This document shows positions 23,738-32,145 of a DNA stretch of 35,000 nucleotides, piece after piece (position 1 is the stretch's first letter; each line of letters opens with the position of its first letter). The translations under genes and the position numbers were made by a program. The notes beneath the pieces are model-generated. The model was not told the origin of the DNA and did not search any database. It worked only from the letters and a program-made list of their open reading frames with translations. The stretch comes from Verrucomicrobiia bacterium (lineage in GTDB: Bacteria; Verrucomicrobiota; Verrucomicrobiia; Limisphaerales; UBA8199), in the NCBI GenBank assembly GCA_035946615.1, contig DASYZB010000140.1:1-35000 (forward strand). The letters run 5' to 3'.

Positions 23738-24166
23738 ATGCAGTTCAAACACAAACATTTGCTATCAATGGCCGCCCTCTGCGCCGTCGCCACTCTCGGA
23801 TTGGTCTCCTCATCGCAGGCAGAGGATAAGGCTGACCCTACGGGCACATGGACCTGGTCAGTTCCTGGGCGTAACGGTGGGCCAGAGCGTAAGATGACCC
23901 TGAAATTAAAGACCGAGGATGGCAAGGTCACCGGCAGCATTTCGCAGCCGGGACGCCAGGGAGGAGAGCCGCGGGTAACCGATATTAAAGACGGCAAACT
24001 CAAGGGTGACGAGGTCTCCTTTAGCGTTACCCGTGAATTCAATGGGAATTCGTTCACCATGAAGTACAGCGGCAAAGTGAGCGCCGACACGATCAAAGGC
24101 AAAATCGAATTTGAGCGTAATGGTGAGACGCGTTCCCGAGATTGGGAGGCCAAGCGTTCCACCTGA
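23738..24166 (+). CDS. small secreted beta-barrel-like protein
   Basis: 142 residues with a clear signal peptide (HLLSMAALCAVATLGLVSSS, cleavage near SQA/ED). The mature part is a run of strands: GTWTWSVPGRNGGPERKMTL, GKVTGSISQPG, EVSFSVTREFNGNSFTMKYSG, and SADTIKGKIEFERNG. The layout resembles lipocalin-like or fatty-acid-binding-like small barrels that are common, uncharacterised, in Planctomycetota and Verrucomicrobiota. Ligand unknown. It stands alone with its own terminator 57 bases downstream. Confidence 0.75.
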   Translation: MQFKHKHLLSMAALCAVATLGLVSSSQAEDKADPTGTWTWSVPGRNGGPERKMTLKLKTEDGKVTGSISQPGRQGGEPRVTDIKDGKLKGDEVSFSVTREFNGNSFTMKYSGKVSADTIKGKIEFERNGETRSRDWEAKRST

Positions 24167-24222
24167 GACCAAGTAGGTTCCCGCCAAATAAGGCGCCGTT
24201 GAGCTAACCCCAACGCGCCGTA

Positions 24223-24253
24223 GAAGGACGCCTTGATTGGCGTCCTTCCTTTT
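24223..24253 (+). terminator. intrinsic terminator of the small secreted protein gene
   Basis: Perfect 10-bp stem GAAGGACGCC/GGCGTCCTTC (24223-24232 and 24239-24248) with a TTGATT loop, followed by CTTTT. No T-run on the opposite strand, so it serves the gene ending at 24166. Confidence 0.75.
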
Positions 24254-24318
24254 GCCCATGAAATCTCCTTGAGAATCGTTGGGGCGCCAGGACGAGGATG
24301 TTGTGTGGCGCCTATTGT

Positions 24319-24597
24319 TTAAACTTGCCCCGTTCGCACCCACTCCGGGGTCGTCCAGCTTTTACGGCCAATAGGCAAGACCTTCTTGTGAAGTTGGTCA
24401 CTGTGCAGGATAACCACTTCCATATCCCGCAGGTGCCCTCCTCGACTGAACAGCAGCGCGTCTTCCACCGTTTCAAACCGGACGGCCAGCGGAGGGCCAA
24501 CCCACCTCGCTTGGTTTCCGTAATAAAGCTTCGTCCCCTTTTTCCTTAGCACGACCACCACACTTAAAAATAAAAAGCCCGCGCAAGCCAACGCCAA
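24319..24597 (-). CDS. small protein of unknown function, uncertain start
   Basis: Up to 92 residues. The conserved-looking core is KGTKLYYGNQARWVG, AVRFETVEDALLFSRGGHL, DMEVVILHSDQLHKKVLPIG, which reads like a compact alpha/beta domain. The frame begins at a TTG (24597) and the first 17 codons are hydrophobic (FLFLSVVVVL); translation might instead begin at one of the GTG codons just before LRKKGTK, which would remove the hydrophobic stretch. Family not recognised. Convergent with the small secreted protein gene. Confidence 0.5.
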   Translation of the reverse strand: MALACAGFLFLSVVVVLRKKGTKLYYGNQARWVGPPLAVRFETVEDALLFSRGGHLRDMEVVILHSDQLHKKVLPIGRKSWTTPEWVRTGQV

Positions 24598-24872
24598 GTG
24601 GGGATAACACCCCAGGCAAAGCTGCAGGGCCCCTTCCTCCCCCGTCGGGGGTTGTCATCGCGATATTTCGTCCTGACCCATACGTCACATTTCCCTGCCC
24701 AGGAATCTATTCCCCAGACGAGTGGCACACCATGTAGAGTCATTTTGATTTGTCACAGGGATGTTACAAGGATGCCTTCTATTTTTCACATTCCGCTCCT
24801 TTCGTTTGATTGAGGCTCCGCCATATTCTTACCGAGCGGGACTTTGAATTTGCACCGAATGAATCGACCGAC
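24598..24872. promoter_or_regulatory. 275-bp upstream region of the exbB-tonB cluster
   Basis: No convincing gene is seen. It holds an imperfect 20-bp inverted repeat TTGTCAC-AGGGAT-GTTACAA (24750-24769, one mismatch in the arms), about 100 bases upstream of the exbB start, that could be an operator. A small CCCCCGTCGGGGG hairpin lies near 24640. No convincing -35/-10 pair was found. Confidence 0.35.
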
Positions 24873-25820
24873 ATGATGAACTTGATTTCGCCCATAATCG
24901 GCGCAGGCGCGCCTTCCAACGCCATTGGGTTCGCATATGAACATCTGACCGAGGAGGGGTTTTGCACCATTCTTGCCTTGTTCGTGGTCTCCATTTTCAG
25001 TTGGACCGTCATCATCACCAAGGGCCGCCAGCTCTATCGCGCCCGTAAGGCGGGCAAGAGATTCTTCACCGCATACCGCGCCACCCGGGACCCGCTCGAG
25101 ATGTTTCGTTCACAAAAGGAATTCGACGGCGCCCCCGCCTTTGAACTGTACGCTACCGGCGCCGAGGAGATGGCTTATCATTTAAAGAATAACCCCGTGC
25201 AACTCGTCCAGGTAAAACCTTTGGGCGGTTTGAAAAACAACGCGGAATCTTCGGCGGCCACAGACGTGTTGGCGCGCTCGATTCAGACGAAAATAACTCG
25301 CACCTCATTCGAGTCGGTGCAGGTTGCCCTTGAGCGCGCGGCTTCTGCTGAGGCGCTCTCTCTTGAAAAGGGGATGATCATCCTTTCCACGGCGGTTGCA
25401 GGCGGCCCATTTATCGGCCTGTTCGGCACGGTTTGGGGAGTGATGGAGACCTTCTCGGGCATCGGCCGGGCTGGGGCAGCCAGTCTCACGGCCATGGCGC
25501 CCGGAGTTGCTGCGGCGCTGCTTTCAACGGTGGCGGGGCTGTCCGTGGCCATTCCTGCGATGTTCGCTTACAATTATATGGTCACCACCATCCGCGCCAT
25601 CACCCAGGAGTTGGATGGATTTGCGTCCGAGTACGCCACGGCCCTCGAGCACATGTATGTGGATAATCGTTCCCTCGCCGATGAACTGCGCGAGGCATTT
25701 GGCGAGTCCCGCCTCCCGGCGCCGCCGACCAACCCTGGGATGACCGGGGTTCCGCCGTTGCTGGTCAAATCCGCCCCCCGCTCTTCGGAGAAACCGATAG
25801 CCGCCGTTATTGCCGGATGA
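24873..25820 (+). CDS. exbB: ExbB/TolQ/MotA-type proton channel protein
   Basis: 315-residue inner-membrane protein that with ExbD uses the proton gradient to energise TonB (or Tol) machinery. Three helices: FCTILALFVVSIFSWTVIIT (about 30-49), MIILSTAVAGGPFIGLFGTV (168-187) and LLSTVAGLSVAIPAMFAYNY (216-235). The motif GLFGTVWGVMETF (182-194) and TAMAPGVAAALLSTVAGL are the family signature. The frame opens to a TTG at 24810, but the ATG pair at 24873/24876 is the better start. The TGA overlaps the ATG of the next gene by four bases. ExbB versus TolQ cannot be told apart from sequence alone. Confidence 0.9.
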   Translation: MMNLISPIIGAGAPSNAIGFAYEHLTEEGFCTILALFVVSIFSWTVIITKGRQLYRARKAGKRFFTAYRATRDPLEMFRSQKEFDGAPAFELYATGAEEMAYHLKNNPVQLVQVKPLGGLKNNAESSAATDVLARSIQTKITRTSFESVQVALERAASAEALSLEKGMIILSTAVAGGPFIGLFGTVWGVMETFSGIGRAGAASLTAMAPGVAAALLSTVAGLSVAIPAMFAYNYMVTTIRAITQELDGFASEYATALEHMYVDNRSLADELREAFGESRLPAPPTNPGMTGVPPLLVKSAPRSSEKPIAAVIAG

Positions 25821-26245
25821 AAAAGTGTTCCAAGAGCAATCACGCAGCCCTGGCGGAGTTGAACATCACTCCGCTGCTGGACCTGGCGTTTGTGATGCTG
25901 GTCATTTTCATCATCACCACGACCCCGGTTGTGAACGATCTCGATGTGGATTTGCCAAGCGCCGCCAGGAGGCTCAAAGACCCCAAGCCCAAAATCAATT
26001 ACGTAACAGTCGAGAGTAACGGTCAGTTGTATCTGAACAAGGACCCGGTTGACCTGCCGGGGCTGCAGGAAAAGGTCGTGGCCATGCGCATGGATACGCC
26101 CGATCTGGCCATCGTTATCCGCGGCTCGGCGCGCACCAAGTACCAGCGCATCGTCGGGGTCATGGATATGTTGCAACAAGCCAACGTGGGCAAAGTTAAC
26201 CTGGCCACCGAGGCATTCCCCGATGGCCCGGTCAAAAAGGAGTAG
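25817..26245 (+). CDS. exbD: ExbD/TolR-family protein, first copy
   Basis: 142-residue membrane-anchored partner of the channel. The signature LNITPLLDLAFVMLVIFIIT carries the conserved proton-path aspartate (Asp22) at the start of the single helix. The periplasmic domain (about 45-142) includes VVIRGSARTKYQRIVGVMDM. It overlaps exbB by ATGA and is two bases upstream of the TonB gene. A second, slightly different ExbD lies downstream, at 26937. Confidence 0.92.
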   Translation: MKKCSKSNHAALAELNITPLLDLAFVMLVIFIITTTPVVNDLDVDLPSAARRLKDPKPKINYVTVESNGQLYLNKDPVDLPGLQEKVVAMRMDTPDLAIVIRGSARTKYQRIVGVMDMLQQANVGKVNLATEAFPDGPVKKE

Positions 26246-26247
26246 TT

Positions 26248-26940
26248 ATGGAATCACGCAGAAAACGGAACTCTTCAAAAGTCAATCTAACGATCTCGGC
26301 TGTGTTTCACGCGTTGGTGATTGCTGGGTTGATGTACTTTGCTGCCCGCCAGGGAATGCTTGGCAAGAAGCTCAAGGAAATTACCGCCACCATCGAGCCC
26401 AAAGAGAAGAAACCCGAGCCTCCAAAGGAGAAAAGGCTGGAACCGAAGGTCGAGCCGGTCAAACCGGCCGAACTGCCGAAACTCGCGGCAACCGCTCCGC
26501 CGCCACGGGTTGACTCCTCTGCCACCCCGCCTCCAGCCGCTGAGACGGCCCCTGCGGTCGCTCCCGCGCCCGTCAGCATCCCTGCATTTGAATTTGGCGA
26601 CGGCGCCAAGGAGGTGCAAAGTACCAGCGACCCCAACACCGTGTACAAATCTCTGGTCGAGCATGCGCTGCGGTCGCATTGGAACCGGCCTGAGGATATC
26701 GACGACAGCGCCTGTGTTGCAGAAGTCGAGATGCGCGTTGATGCCGATGGCAACGTCTCGGAGTCACGCTGGGTGAAGGGCTCGGGAAACACCCGCTGGG
26801 ATAAGTCAGTCAAGCAAGCCATCGTTGCCACTCCGCTCATCAGCCGCCCGCCGCCCAAGGGATTTCCCTCGGGCTTTATCGTGCGCTTTGATGTCGAGAG
26901 CATGCGCACTGAAGAAGTGCTGAACGTGAGCAGCCGGTGA
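26248..26940 (+). CDS. TonB/TolA-family energy transducer
   Basis: 230 residues. A short cytoplasmic basic start and one helix (VNLTISAVFHALVIAGLMYF) are followed by a Pro/Lys/Glu-rich periplasmic spacer (about 50-110; KEKKPEPPKEK, PPPAAETAPAVAPAP). The C-terminal domain (about 125-225) has the TonB/TolA fold pattern: VEHALRSHWNRPED, VAEVEMRVDADGNVSESRWV, and ISRPPPKGFPSGFIVRFDV. It would transmit force from the ExbB-ExbD motor to outer-membrane receptors. The TGA overlaps the GTG of the second exbD. Confidence 0.88.
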   Translation: MESRRKRNSSKVNLTISAVFHALVIAGLMYFAARQGMLGKKLKEITATIEPKEKKPEPPKEKRLEPKVEPVKPAELPKLAATAPPPRVDSSATPPPAAETAPAVAPAPVSIPAFEFGDGAKEVQSTSDPNTVYKSLVEHALRSHWNRPEDIDDSACVAEVEMRVDADGNVSESRWVKGSGNTRWDKSVKQAIVATPLISRPPPKGFPSGFIVRFDVESMRTEEVLNVSSR

Positions 26941-27347
26941 AGAAGTTTTCCAAAGGCCATCACGGCTCGCTCAACGAGCTGAACATCACGCCACTGCTTG
27001 ACCTGGCTTTCGTTCTGCTGGTGATTTTTATTATCACCACCCCGCAGTTATCGAACGATCTCGAAATGAACCTGCCGTCGCCCAAGAAGACCAAAGCGCC
27101 CTCGCCGCCGCCCAAGATCAATCATATCGTGGTTGAAACCTCCGGACGCATCCTGTTTAACGATCGCCCCTTCGAGTTGGCGGCCCTTAAGCAAACGCTG
27201 GTGGATATGGCCAAGGAGAAGCCGGATACCAGCGTCGTTGTTCGCGGCGCCGCTGAGGTCGATTACCAGAAGGTCATCAGCGTTTTGGATGTTCTTCAAC
27301 AGGCGGATATTACCAATATCGGCCTGGCGACCGAAACGGCACAGTGA
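26937..27347 (+). CDS. exbD: ExbD/TolR-family protein, second copy
   Basis: 136 residues from a GTG overlapping the TonB stop. LNITPLLDLAFVLLVIFIIT repeats the first copy almost exactly, including Asp22, but the loop after it differs (QLSNDLEMNLPSPKKTKAPS, more basic and proline-rich). The periplasmic part ends NIGLATETAQ. Two ExbDs flanking TonB may form a heteromeric motor or serve different partners. The start codon and overlap are unambiguous. Confidence 0.9.
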   Translation: MKKFSKGHHGSLNELNITPLLDLAFVLLVIFIITTPQLSNDLEMNLPSPKKTKAPSPPPKINHIVVETSGRILFNDRPFELAALKQTLVDMAKEKPDTSVVVRGAAEVDYQKVISVLDVLQQADITNIGLATETAQ

Positions 27348-27448
27348 GGGCATTGACTATCGAGCGTTGCCTGCCAGTGGCGGCCAGTCCATCCAGCCCA
27401 ATGGGAAACTTGCAATTCGGATTCGCCAAGCTTAGAGTAGCGCCCAAC

Positions 27449-28075
27449 ATGGCTTTCCGCACACAGAGGTTCTGGCGTGCCTCGTTGTACGTGGCGCCCT
27501 TGATGCTCGCCATTTTTGCGGGCGTTTATTCGGCCCATCCTCGCGGGCTTCCGGCGCAAGAGGGGATTGGCAATTTCGGCAGAGTCAGCGCTGTGCTTTA
27601 CCGAGGGGCGCAGCCCGATGCTATCGGCTTGCAGAGTCTCGATCAGCTCGGGATCAAGAGCGTCATTAACTTGCGCATGGCGGATGATGTCTGGGCCGGG
27701 GAAGAGAGCGAGGCGCGAGCGCACGGGATTCTTTACACCAATGTCCCGATGCATGGAATGGGCCGGCCAGCCGAGCAGCAGGTGCGGCTTATTCTCGAGC
27801 TGATTGACACGCTTCCAGGCCCTGTGTTTATCCACTGCCAGCACGGCTGTGATCGGACCGGCACGGTCGTCGCCTGCTACCGCATCCTTCATGATAAATG
27901 GTCCAATGCCGCCGCTTTGCAGGAGGCCCGCCGTTATGGCATGTCGCCCCTGGAACGCGGGATGCGCCGTTGTGTCCTTGCGTTTGGAACTGGCAAGGTT
28001 CAGCACAAGGGCGTCAAGGTGGCATCCGATAGAGCCCCCCAACCAGCGCTGCCGGCAAAGGCAGGGGGCGTGTGA
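27449..28075 (+). CDS. dual-specificity/tyrosine-type phosphatase with N-terminal membrane anchor
   Basis: About 208 residues from the ATG at 27449. The P-loop HCQHGCDRTGTVVAC has the HCX5R active site (Cys130, Arg136), and YRGAQPDAIGLQSLDQLGIK with VINLR precede it as in dual-specificity phosphatases. The N-terminal RASLYVAPLMLAIFAGVYSA looks like a signal anchor, so the active site probably faces the periplasm or cell envelope. The same frame opens to a GTG at 27344 that overlaps the exbD stop; if that is the true start, the gene is coupled to the cluster. A promoter-like pair (TTGCAA, 17 bp, TAGAGT; 27410-27438) lies just before 27449. Confidence 0.85.
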   Translation: MAFRTQRFWRASLYVAPLMLAIFAGVYSAHPRGLPAQEGIGNFGRVSAVLYRGAQPDAIGLQSLDQLGIKSVINLRMADDVWAGEESEARAHGILYTNVPMHGMGRPAEQQVRLILELIDTLPGPVFIHCQHGCDRTGTVVACYRILHDKWSNAAALQEARRYGMSPLERGMRRCVLAFGTGKVQHKGVKVASDRAPQPALPAKAGGV

Positions 28076-28134
28076 AGAAGCGATTGAAAACGCAGATTTG
28101 GCATTCTTGAGTTGTTGGGCTGGGTCCTCATGCC

Positions 28135-29814
28135 GTGCATCCGCCTCCCCCTTACTGCTCCTTTGCCTGCCTGAGCTTGCTGCTCCTGATGGGGTGCAAC
28201 AAGCCAGCGAGAGAGAACTCTGGATTGGCTCCCCCCGTCACTCGCCCAATTCCTGCCGGACGTGAGGATATATTCGAGGATGTGACCGCCAAGGCAGGCA
28301 TCCGCTTCGTGCATCAGTTCTGTGATACGCAGATTGCCAATATCATCGAATCCAATGGCGCCGGCGGGGCCTGGTTGGACTACGACGGCGATGGGTGGAT
28401 GGACCTTTACCTGGTCAACTCCGGCCCACTGGCGGGTGTAACTCATGAGAGGGCCGGCACTCCCCGCCAACCCAACCGGCTCTTCCGCAATCGCGGCGAC
28501 GGCTCTTTTGAAGATGTGACGCAGAAGGCCGGCGTCGGGGGAGCGGGTTACGCCACGGCAGCGGTGGCAGCGGATTATGATAACGACGGACATACCGATT
28601 TGTTCGTGCTCGGGGTAGGCCGTTGCATTCTGTACCACAACCGCGGCGACGGCACCTTCGAGGATGTGACCGAAAAGGCGGGTGTAGCCAACCTCGGGGG
28701 CACAGCAGTGGGCGCAGTTTTTGTGGATGTGGATAACGATGGGTACCTGGACTTGTTCGTAGCCAATTATCTCCAATTCGACCCGGGTATCCGGGTGTCC
28801 GAAGGCTACCCTGGGCCGCTTTCCTACAAACCGCAGTTTAATAAACTCTACCGCAATCGCGGGGACGGCACCTTCGAGGATGTGAGCCAATCTTCCGGGA
28901 TTCAAATGCGGAATCATCGGGCGATGTCCGTTGCGGTGTTGGACTATAATTACGACGGCGCGCCGGACCTTTATCTGTCGAACGACGGCACGCCCAATGT
29001 GTTGTTGGCCAACGACGGGCATGGGCATTTTCATGACGTCGCTCCCCAAGCAGGAGTCGCCTTCAATGCAATGGGCGAAGCCGCTGGTTCGATGGCCGCG
29101 TGCATCGGTGACTGTAATGGAGACGGTTTCCAGGACATATTCGTGACCCGGCTGGGATACGGTTCGTTGTACCTGGGCTCAGGCAACGGGGCATACGAGG
29201 ACAACATGGGGGCGTCGGGGCTCGGAGCGCTCACGACGCATTCTGTCGGTTGGGGCGGATGCTTTCTTGATTTCAACAACGATGGAGCCCTGGATTTATT
29301 CGTTGCCAACGGCGATGCGGAGGAGTTGAACGGTTCAGAGAGTTCACTCTTCGAGAACCGAGGCAAAGGCATGTACGTGGATGCGAGCAGCAAAGGCGGG
29401 ACTTGGTTCAAGGCTAAAGTGCGCGGGCGGGGCAGCGCGGCGGCCGACTACGACAATGACGGGCGGATGGATATCGTGGTAACGGCGCTGGGCGATCGGC
29501 CCTTCCTGTTGCACAACCGAGACCACTCCGCCAACCACTGGCTTACACTCGATTTGCAGGGTACCCGCAGCAACCGCGACGGCTTTGGCGCCGTGGTAAG
29601 GGTTACTGCGGGGACAAAGACGTGGGTGACCCAGGCGCGCTGTGATTTCGGTTTCTTGATGCAAAGCGATCGGCGTCTGCATTTCGGGTTGGGCAAAGCC
29701 GCCACCGTTGATCAAATCCAAATAGAATGGCCCAGCAAACAGGTCCAGGACTTGACCAATATCAGGGCCGATCAGATTCTAAGAATACGCGAGCCGGGGC
29801 ATGCTCGGCCTTAA
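28135..29814 (+). CDS. FG-GAP/VCBS-repeat lipoprotein with ASPIC/UnbV C-terminal domain
   Basis: 559-residue lipoprotein; signal ends LLLMGC (Cys21). Six or seven FG-GAP-type repeats alternate a calcium-binding-like DxDxDG loop (WLDYDGDGWMDLYLVNSG, ADYDNDGHTDLFVLG, DVDNDGYLDLFVANY) with the phrase FEDVTxKAG. These fold as a beta-propeller blade set. The C-terminal ASPIC/UnbV region is recognisable by NHWLTLDLQGTRSNRDGFGA and SDRRLHFGLGKA, ending DQILRIRE. Such proteins are common in Verrucomicrobiota and of unknown function; surface binding is inferred. The only in-frame start with the signal peptide is the GTG at 28135. Convergent with the dehydrogenase gene. Confidence 0.88.
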   Translation: MHPPPPYCSFACLSLLLLMGCNKPARENSGLAPPVTRPIPAGREDIFEDVTAKAGIRFVHQFCDTQIANIIESNGAGGAWLDYDGDGWMDLYLVNSGPLAGVTHERAGTPRQPNRLFRNRGDGSFEDVTQKAGVGGAGYATAAVAADYDNDGHTDLFVLGVGRCILYHNRGDGTFEDVTEKAGVANLGGTAVGAVFVDVDNDGYLDLFVANYLQFDPGIRVSEGYPGPLSYKPQFNKLYRNRGDGTFEDVSQSSGIQMRNHRAMSVAVLDYNYDGAPDLYLSNDGTPNVLLANDGHGHFHDVAPQAGVAFNAMGEAAGSMAACIGDCNGDGFQDIFVTRLGYGSLYLGSGNGAYEDNMGASGLGALTTHSVGWGGCFLDFNNDGALDLFVANGDAEELNGSESSLFENRGKGMYVDASSKGGTWFKAKVRGRGSAAADYDNDGRMDIVVTALGDRPFLLHNRDHSANHWLTLDLQGTRSNRDGFGAVVRVTAGTKTWVTQARCDFGFLMQSDRRLHFGLGKAATVDQIQIEWPSKQVQDLTNIRADQILRIREPGHARP

Positions 29815-29846
29815 GCGGGAACGATGGACGGCCCCCTCTGAGCCTT

Positions 29847-31466
29847 CTACGGCAGTTTCACTCTGTAAAATCGGATGGGATAATTGCCGGCTCCAGAGTC
29901 AAGGAATTGGAAGGGAGAATTAGTGGCTGGGACGCTTGCCAGAAACGACCAGTTAAGCAAATCGGTCGAGGCATCGATCTCATATTGCTGAATCGCTGTT
30001 CCGCTGATGCTGAAGCTAAAACCGCCAGCCCCCTGCCATGCCGGTTGTGACAGGGTGATCGGTGGCGGCGCGGGCGGGAAAGTGATCTCCCAGATTCCCT
30101 CGTTGCCTCCATATTCGATCACATAGATTTTGTTGCCCAGGATGGCCGCGTCGCTTGGATTGGCAAATCCACCTACAATCCGTGTGATGCGCGCCTGGTA
30201 GTTGGTATCGCCAAGTTTGGTTAACCCCAAGTCCACCATGTCCTGGCTTGGGTCCATGAACGGCCCTGCCAAGGTGTCGCCTGTCGGGTCGCCCGGGGTC
30301 CAACTCAGCATAAAGCCGTGTCCCTGGAATGGGGGTGCCATCGCGCCGGCAGTGTCGAACACCAGCCCGAGAGGAGAACGATGAGCGGTGAGGGTGCTCA
30401 GGGTTTGCCCGAGTTGACTGGCGATATGAACCAAGCCATTGGTCGGATCACGATAGCTGCACGCGTCAGGCCCAAGATTGATGACCGGTTCGGCGAACCC
30501 GCCCGGTGGGGGAGGGGGAAAGGTGGGATCATTATGGTAGTAGCCCGAAGAGACCGCGATGAAGCGCTTGTCGAGCAGAAGGTCGTTTGTAGGGTTGTAG
30601 TCGGGGAACTGCTGTGGGTTGTCCGCACCGCCCAGCCGCCAGGGAAAGCCGTACTGCAGGCCTTGCCTGATCCAGTTTAATTCGTCCGACATGTCGCGAT
30701 CCGGTCCGTTATCAACCGCGAACAAATCGCCGTTCGGGGCGAACGCGAGTGAAAAAGCATTGCGAGTGCCTTCAGCAAAGACATACCCCCCTTGACGCAG
30801 AGCAGAGAGATCGTTAGTCAAAAACAGGTTCGAGGCATCAAGGGGAAGCCGGAGGATTTTGGCCGTCAGTCCCGTATCGCGCAGATTGGGATAGAGGCCG
30901 CCGGTGGATTGCACCTCGCCGTGATCGGTTCTGGAACCACTATTGAGGAAAAGGAAATGTCCATCAGGACTGATGACCAGACCGCTGCAAAGGTGATCGA
31001 ACGCCGTCCGGCTTAGCGGGTAGGGTTGGGTCTGCGCGAGCAGAGACCAGCTCCGCACGCCGTTGGCCCCAGGAACACCTTTCATGATTCGGACCCAATT
31101 GCTGTTGCCCTGATTGGTGAACGTGTTGCCAACAATGTAAATGGTGCCATCAGCGCCAATCGTCATCCCCTCGACATTGCTGGCAAGGCCATGATTAGCC
31201 GCGGAATATACCCGCTGGCTGGTCGAGCCCGAACCGGAGGCTAAAGAGACCTGGAAAATGTCCCCGTTGAGCTTGAGATAGTACAACTGCCCGGTGCGTG
31301 GGTCTTTGGCGATGCGCACCGAGTTGGCGACGCTGTTGATCGTGTTAAGAACCAGCCGGATTTGGAGGTTTGTATTAATCGCAAAAGGGGTCCCTGGCGC
31401 GCGGTTCGGGCAACACAGTGTGCAAACACAAAAAGCGAGCCAGGCGGATATCAAGCGGGGCTGCAT
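29847..31466 (-). CDS. secreted soluble sugar-dehydrogenase-like (PQQ-type beta-propeller) protein
   Basis: 539 residues with a short signal peptide (MQPRLISAWLAFCVCTLCCP). The body resembles PQQ-dependent glucose/sorbosone dehydrogenases: VRIAKDPRTGQLYYLKLNGD, GLVISPDGHFLFLNSGSRTD, EGTRNAFSLAFAPNGDLFAV followed by DNGPDRDMSDELNW, and later YVIEYGGNEGIWEITF. The histidine/arginine/aspartate pattern HGE..., GTRN and DNGPD is the usual active-site signature. Whether PQQ is bound cannot be decided. The C-terminal extra module (QQYEIDASTDLLNWSFLASV ... FYRVKLP) is shared with two other secreted proteins here. The ATG at 31466 is preferred over the TTG at 31472. Divergent from the heme lipoprotein, 34 bases apart. 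Confidence 0.8.
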   Translation of the reverse strand: MQPRLISAWLAFCVCTLCCPNRAPGTPFAINTNLQIRLVLNTINSVANSVRIAKDPRTGQLYYLKLNGDIFQVSLASGSGSTSQRVYSAANHGLASNVEGMTIGADGTIYIVGNTFTNQGNSNWVRIMKGVPGANGVRSWSLLAQTQPYPLSRTAFDHLCSGLVISPDGHFLFLNSGSRTDHGEVQSTGGLYPNLRDTGLTAKILRLPLDASNLFLTNDLSALRQGGYVFAEGTRNAFSLAFAPNGDLFAVDNGPDRDMSDELNWIRQGLQYGFPWRLGGADNPQQFPDYNPTNDLLLDKRFIAVSSGYYHNDPTFPPPPPGGFAEPVINLGPDACSYRDPTNGLVHIASQLGQTLSTLTAHRSPLGLVFDTAGAMAPPFQGHGFMLSWTPGDPTGDTLAGPFMDPSQDMVDLGLTKLGDTNYQARITRIVGGFANPSDAAILGNKIYVIEYGGNEGIWEITFPPAPPPITLSQPAWQGAGGFSFSISGTAIQQYEIDASTDLLNWSFLASVPATNSPFQFLDSGAGNYPIRFYRVKLP

Positions 31467-31500
31467 GGTCAAAACTTAACATATTCATCGCCATTGACGA

Positions 31501-32145
31501 ATGGATTATTCTGCGTGGATGAAGAGTGCCTCCACACAATGGAATAGCGCGACCTCCATTCTCCGGTTTGCGGGTCTCGTGCTCTGCTGCAGCGCACTGG
31601 CAGCATGTGGTCCGAAGCAGGATAGAGCCCCCAACAAACCTGCTGCTTCCAGTGTGACCTTCCAGCCCCGGGAGATGGCCGATGCGCTTCACGCGGTCGT
31701 TGCAGCGGACCGGGAGGTTTATGCTCGCTTGGTTGTGCAACGACTGCATGACGAGAAAACTCTGGAAGCAGCTCCGGATTGGCATGAAGCCAACGCGCTG
31801 CCGCTACCGTCCCAAATGCTGCGACTAGGCTCTGAAGTGGTCCAGCAACAGGGGGCCGAGTTTCATTATGTGCTGCGTTCCTTGTGGGCTATCAATCCTA
31901 AAGGCGTCCCCGAAACAGATACGGAACGGGCCGGGTTGCGTTCTGTTTTGGAACATCCCGATAGAAACTTTTACGCGGAGGAATCGCTCGGTGGCAGACG
32001 CTATTTAACCGCTGTGTACCCCGATATGGCCGTGGTGCCGGCCTGTGCAGATTGCCATAATCGCCAGGCCAGAAGCCCCAAAAGGGACTTTAAACAAGGC
32101 GATGTCATGGGCGGCCTGATTGTTCGCGTTCCACTGCAATTTTAG
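31501..32145 (+). CDS. c-type heme lipoprotein, DUF3365/Tll0287-like
   Basis: 214 residues. Lipobox region VLCCSALAACG (Cys36) indicates lipidation. The C-terminal motif CADCH (182-186) is a single c-type heme attachment site, set in a fold matching the DUF3365/Tll0287 sensor-like family: REVYARLVVQRLHDEKTL, FHYVLRSLWAINPKGVPETD, RRYLTAVYPDMAVVPACADC, and GDVMGGLIVRVPL. Family members sense redox state or small molecules; alone it may carry electrons. Start ATG 31501; ATG 31519 also fits. The divergent partner is the sugar-dehydrogenase-like gene, so a shared redox role is possible but unproven. Confidence 0.85.
   Translation: MDYSAWMKSASTQWNSATSILRFAGLVLCCSALAACGPKQDRAPNKPAASSVTFQPREMADALHAVVAADREVYARLVVQRLHDEKTLEAAPDWHEANALPLPSQMLRLGSEVVQQQGAEFHYVLRSLWAINPKGVPETDTERAGLRSVLEHPDRNFYAEESLGGRRYLTAVYPDMAVVPACADCHNRQARSPKRDFKQGDVMGGLIVRVPLQF

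Noticed and set aside
25574-26179. 201-aa minus-strand frame across exbB/exbD
   Set aside because: Antisense shadow of two certain genes.
27296-28042. 248-aa minus-strand frame
   Set aside because: Lies wholly against the phosphatase gene with its HCX5R motif; no recognisable features of its own.
28000-29049. 349-aa minus-strand frame
   Set aside because: Antisense to the FG-GAP repeats; its apparent repeats mirror the opposite strand.
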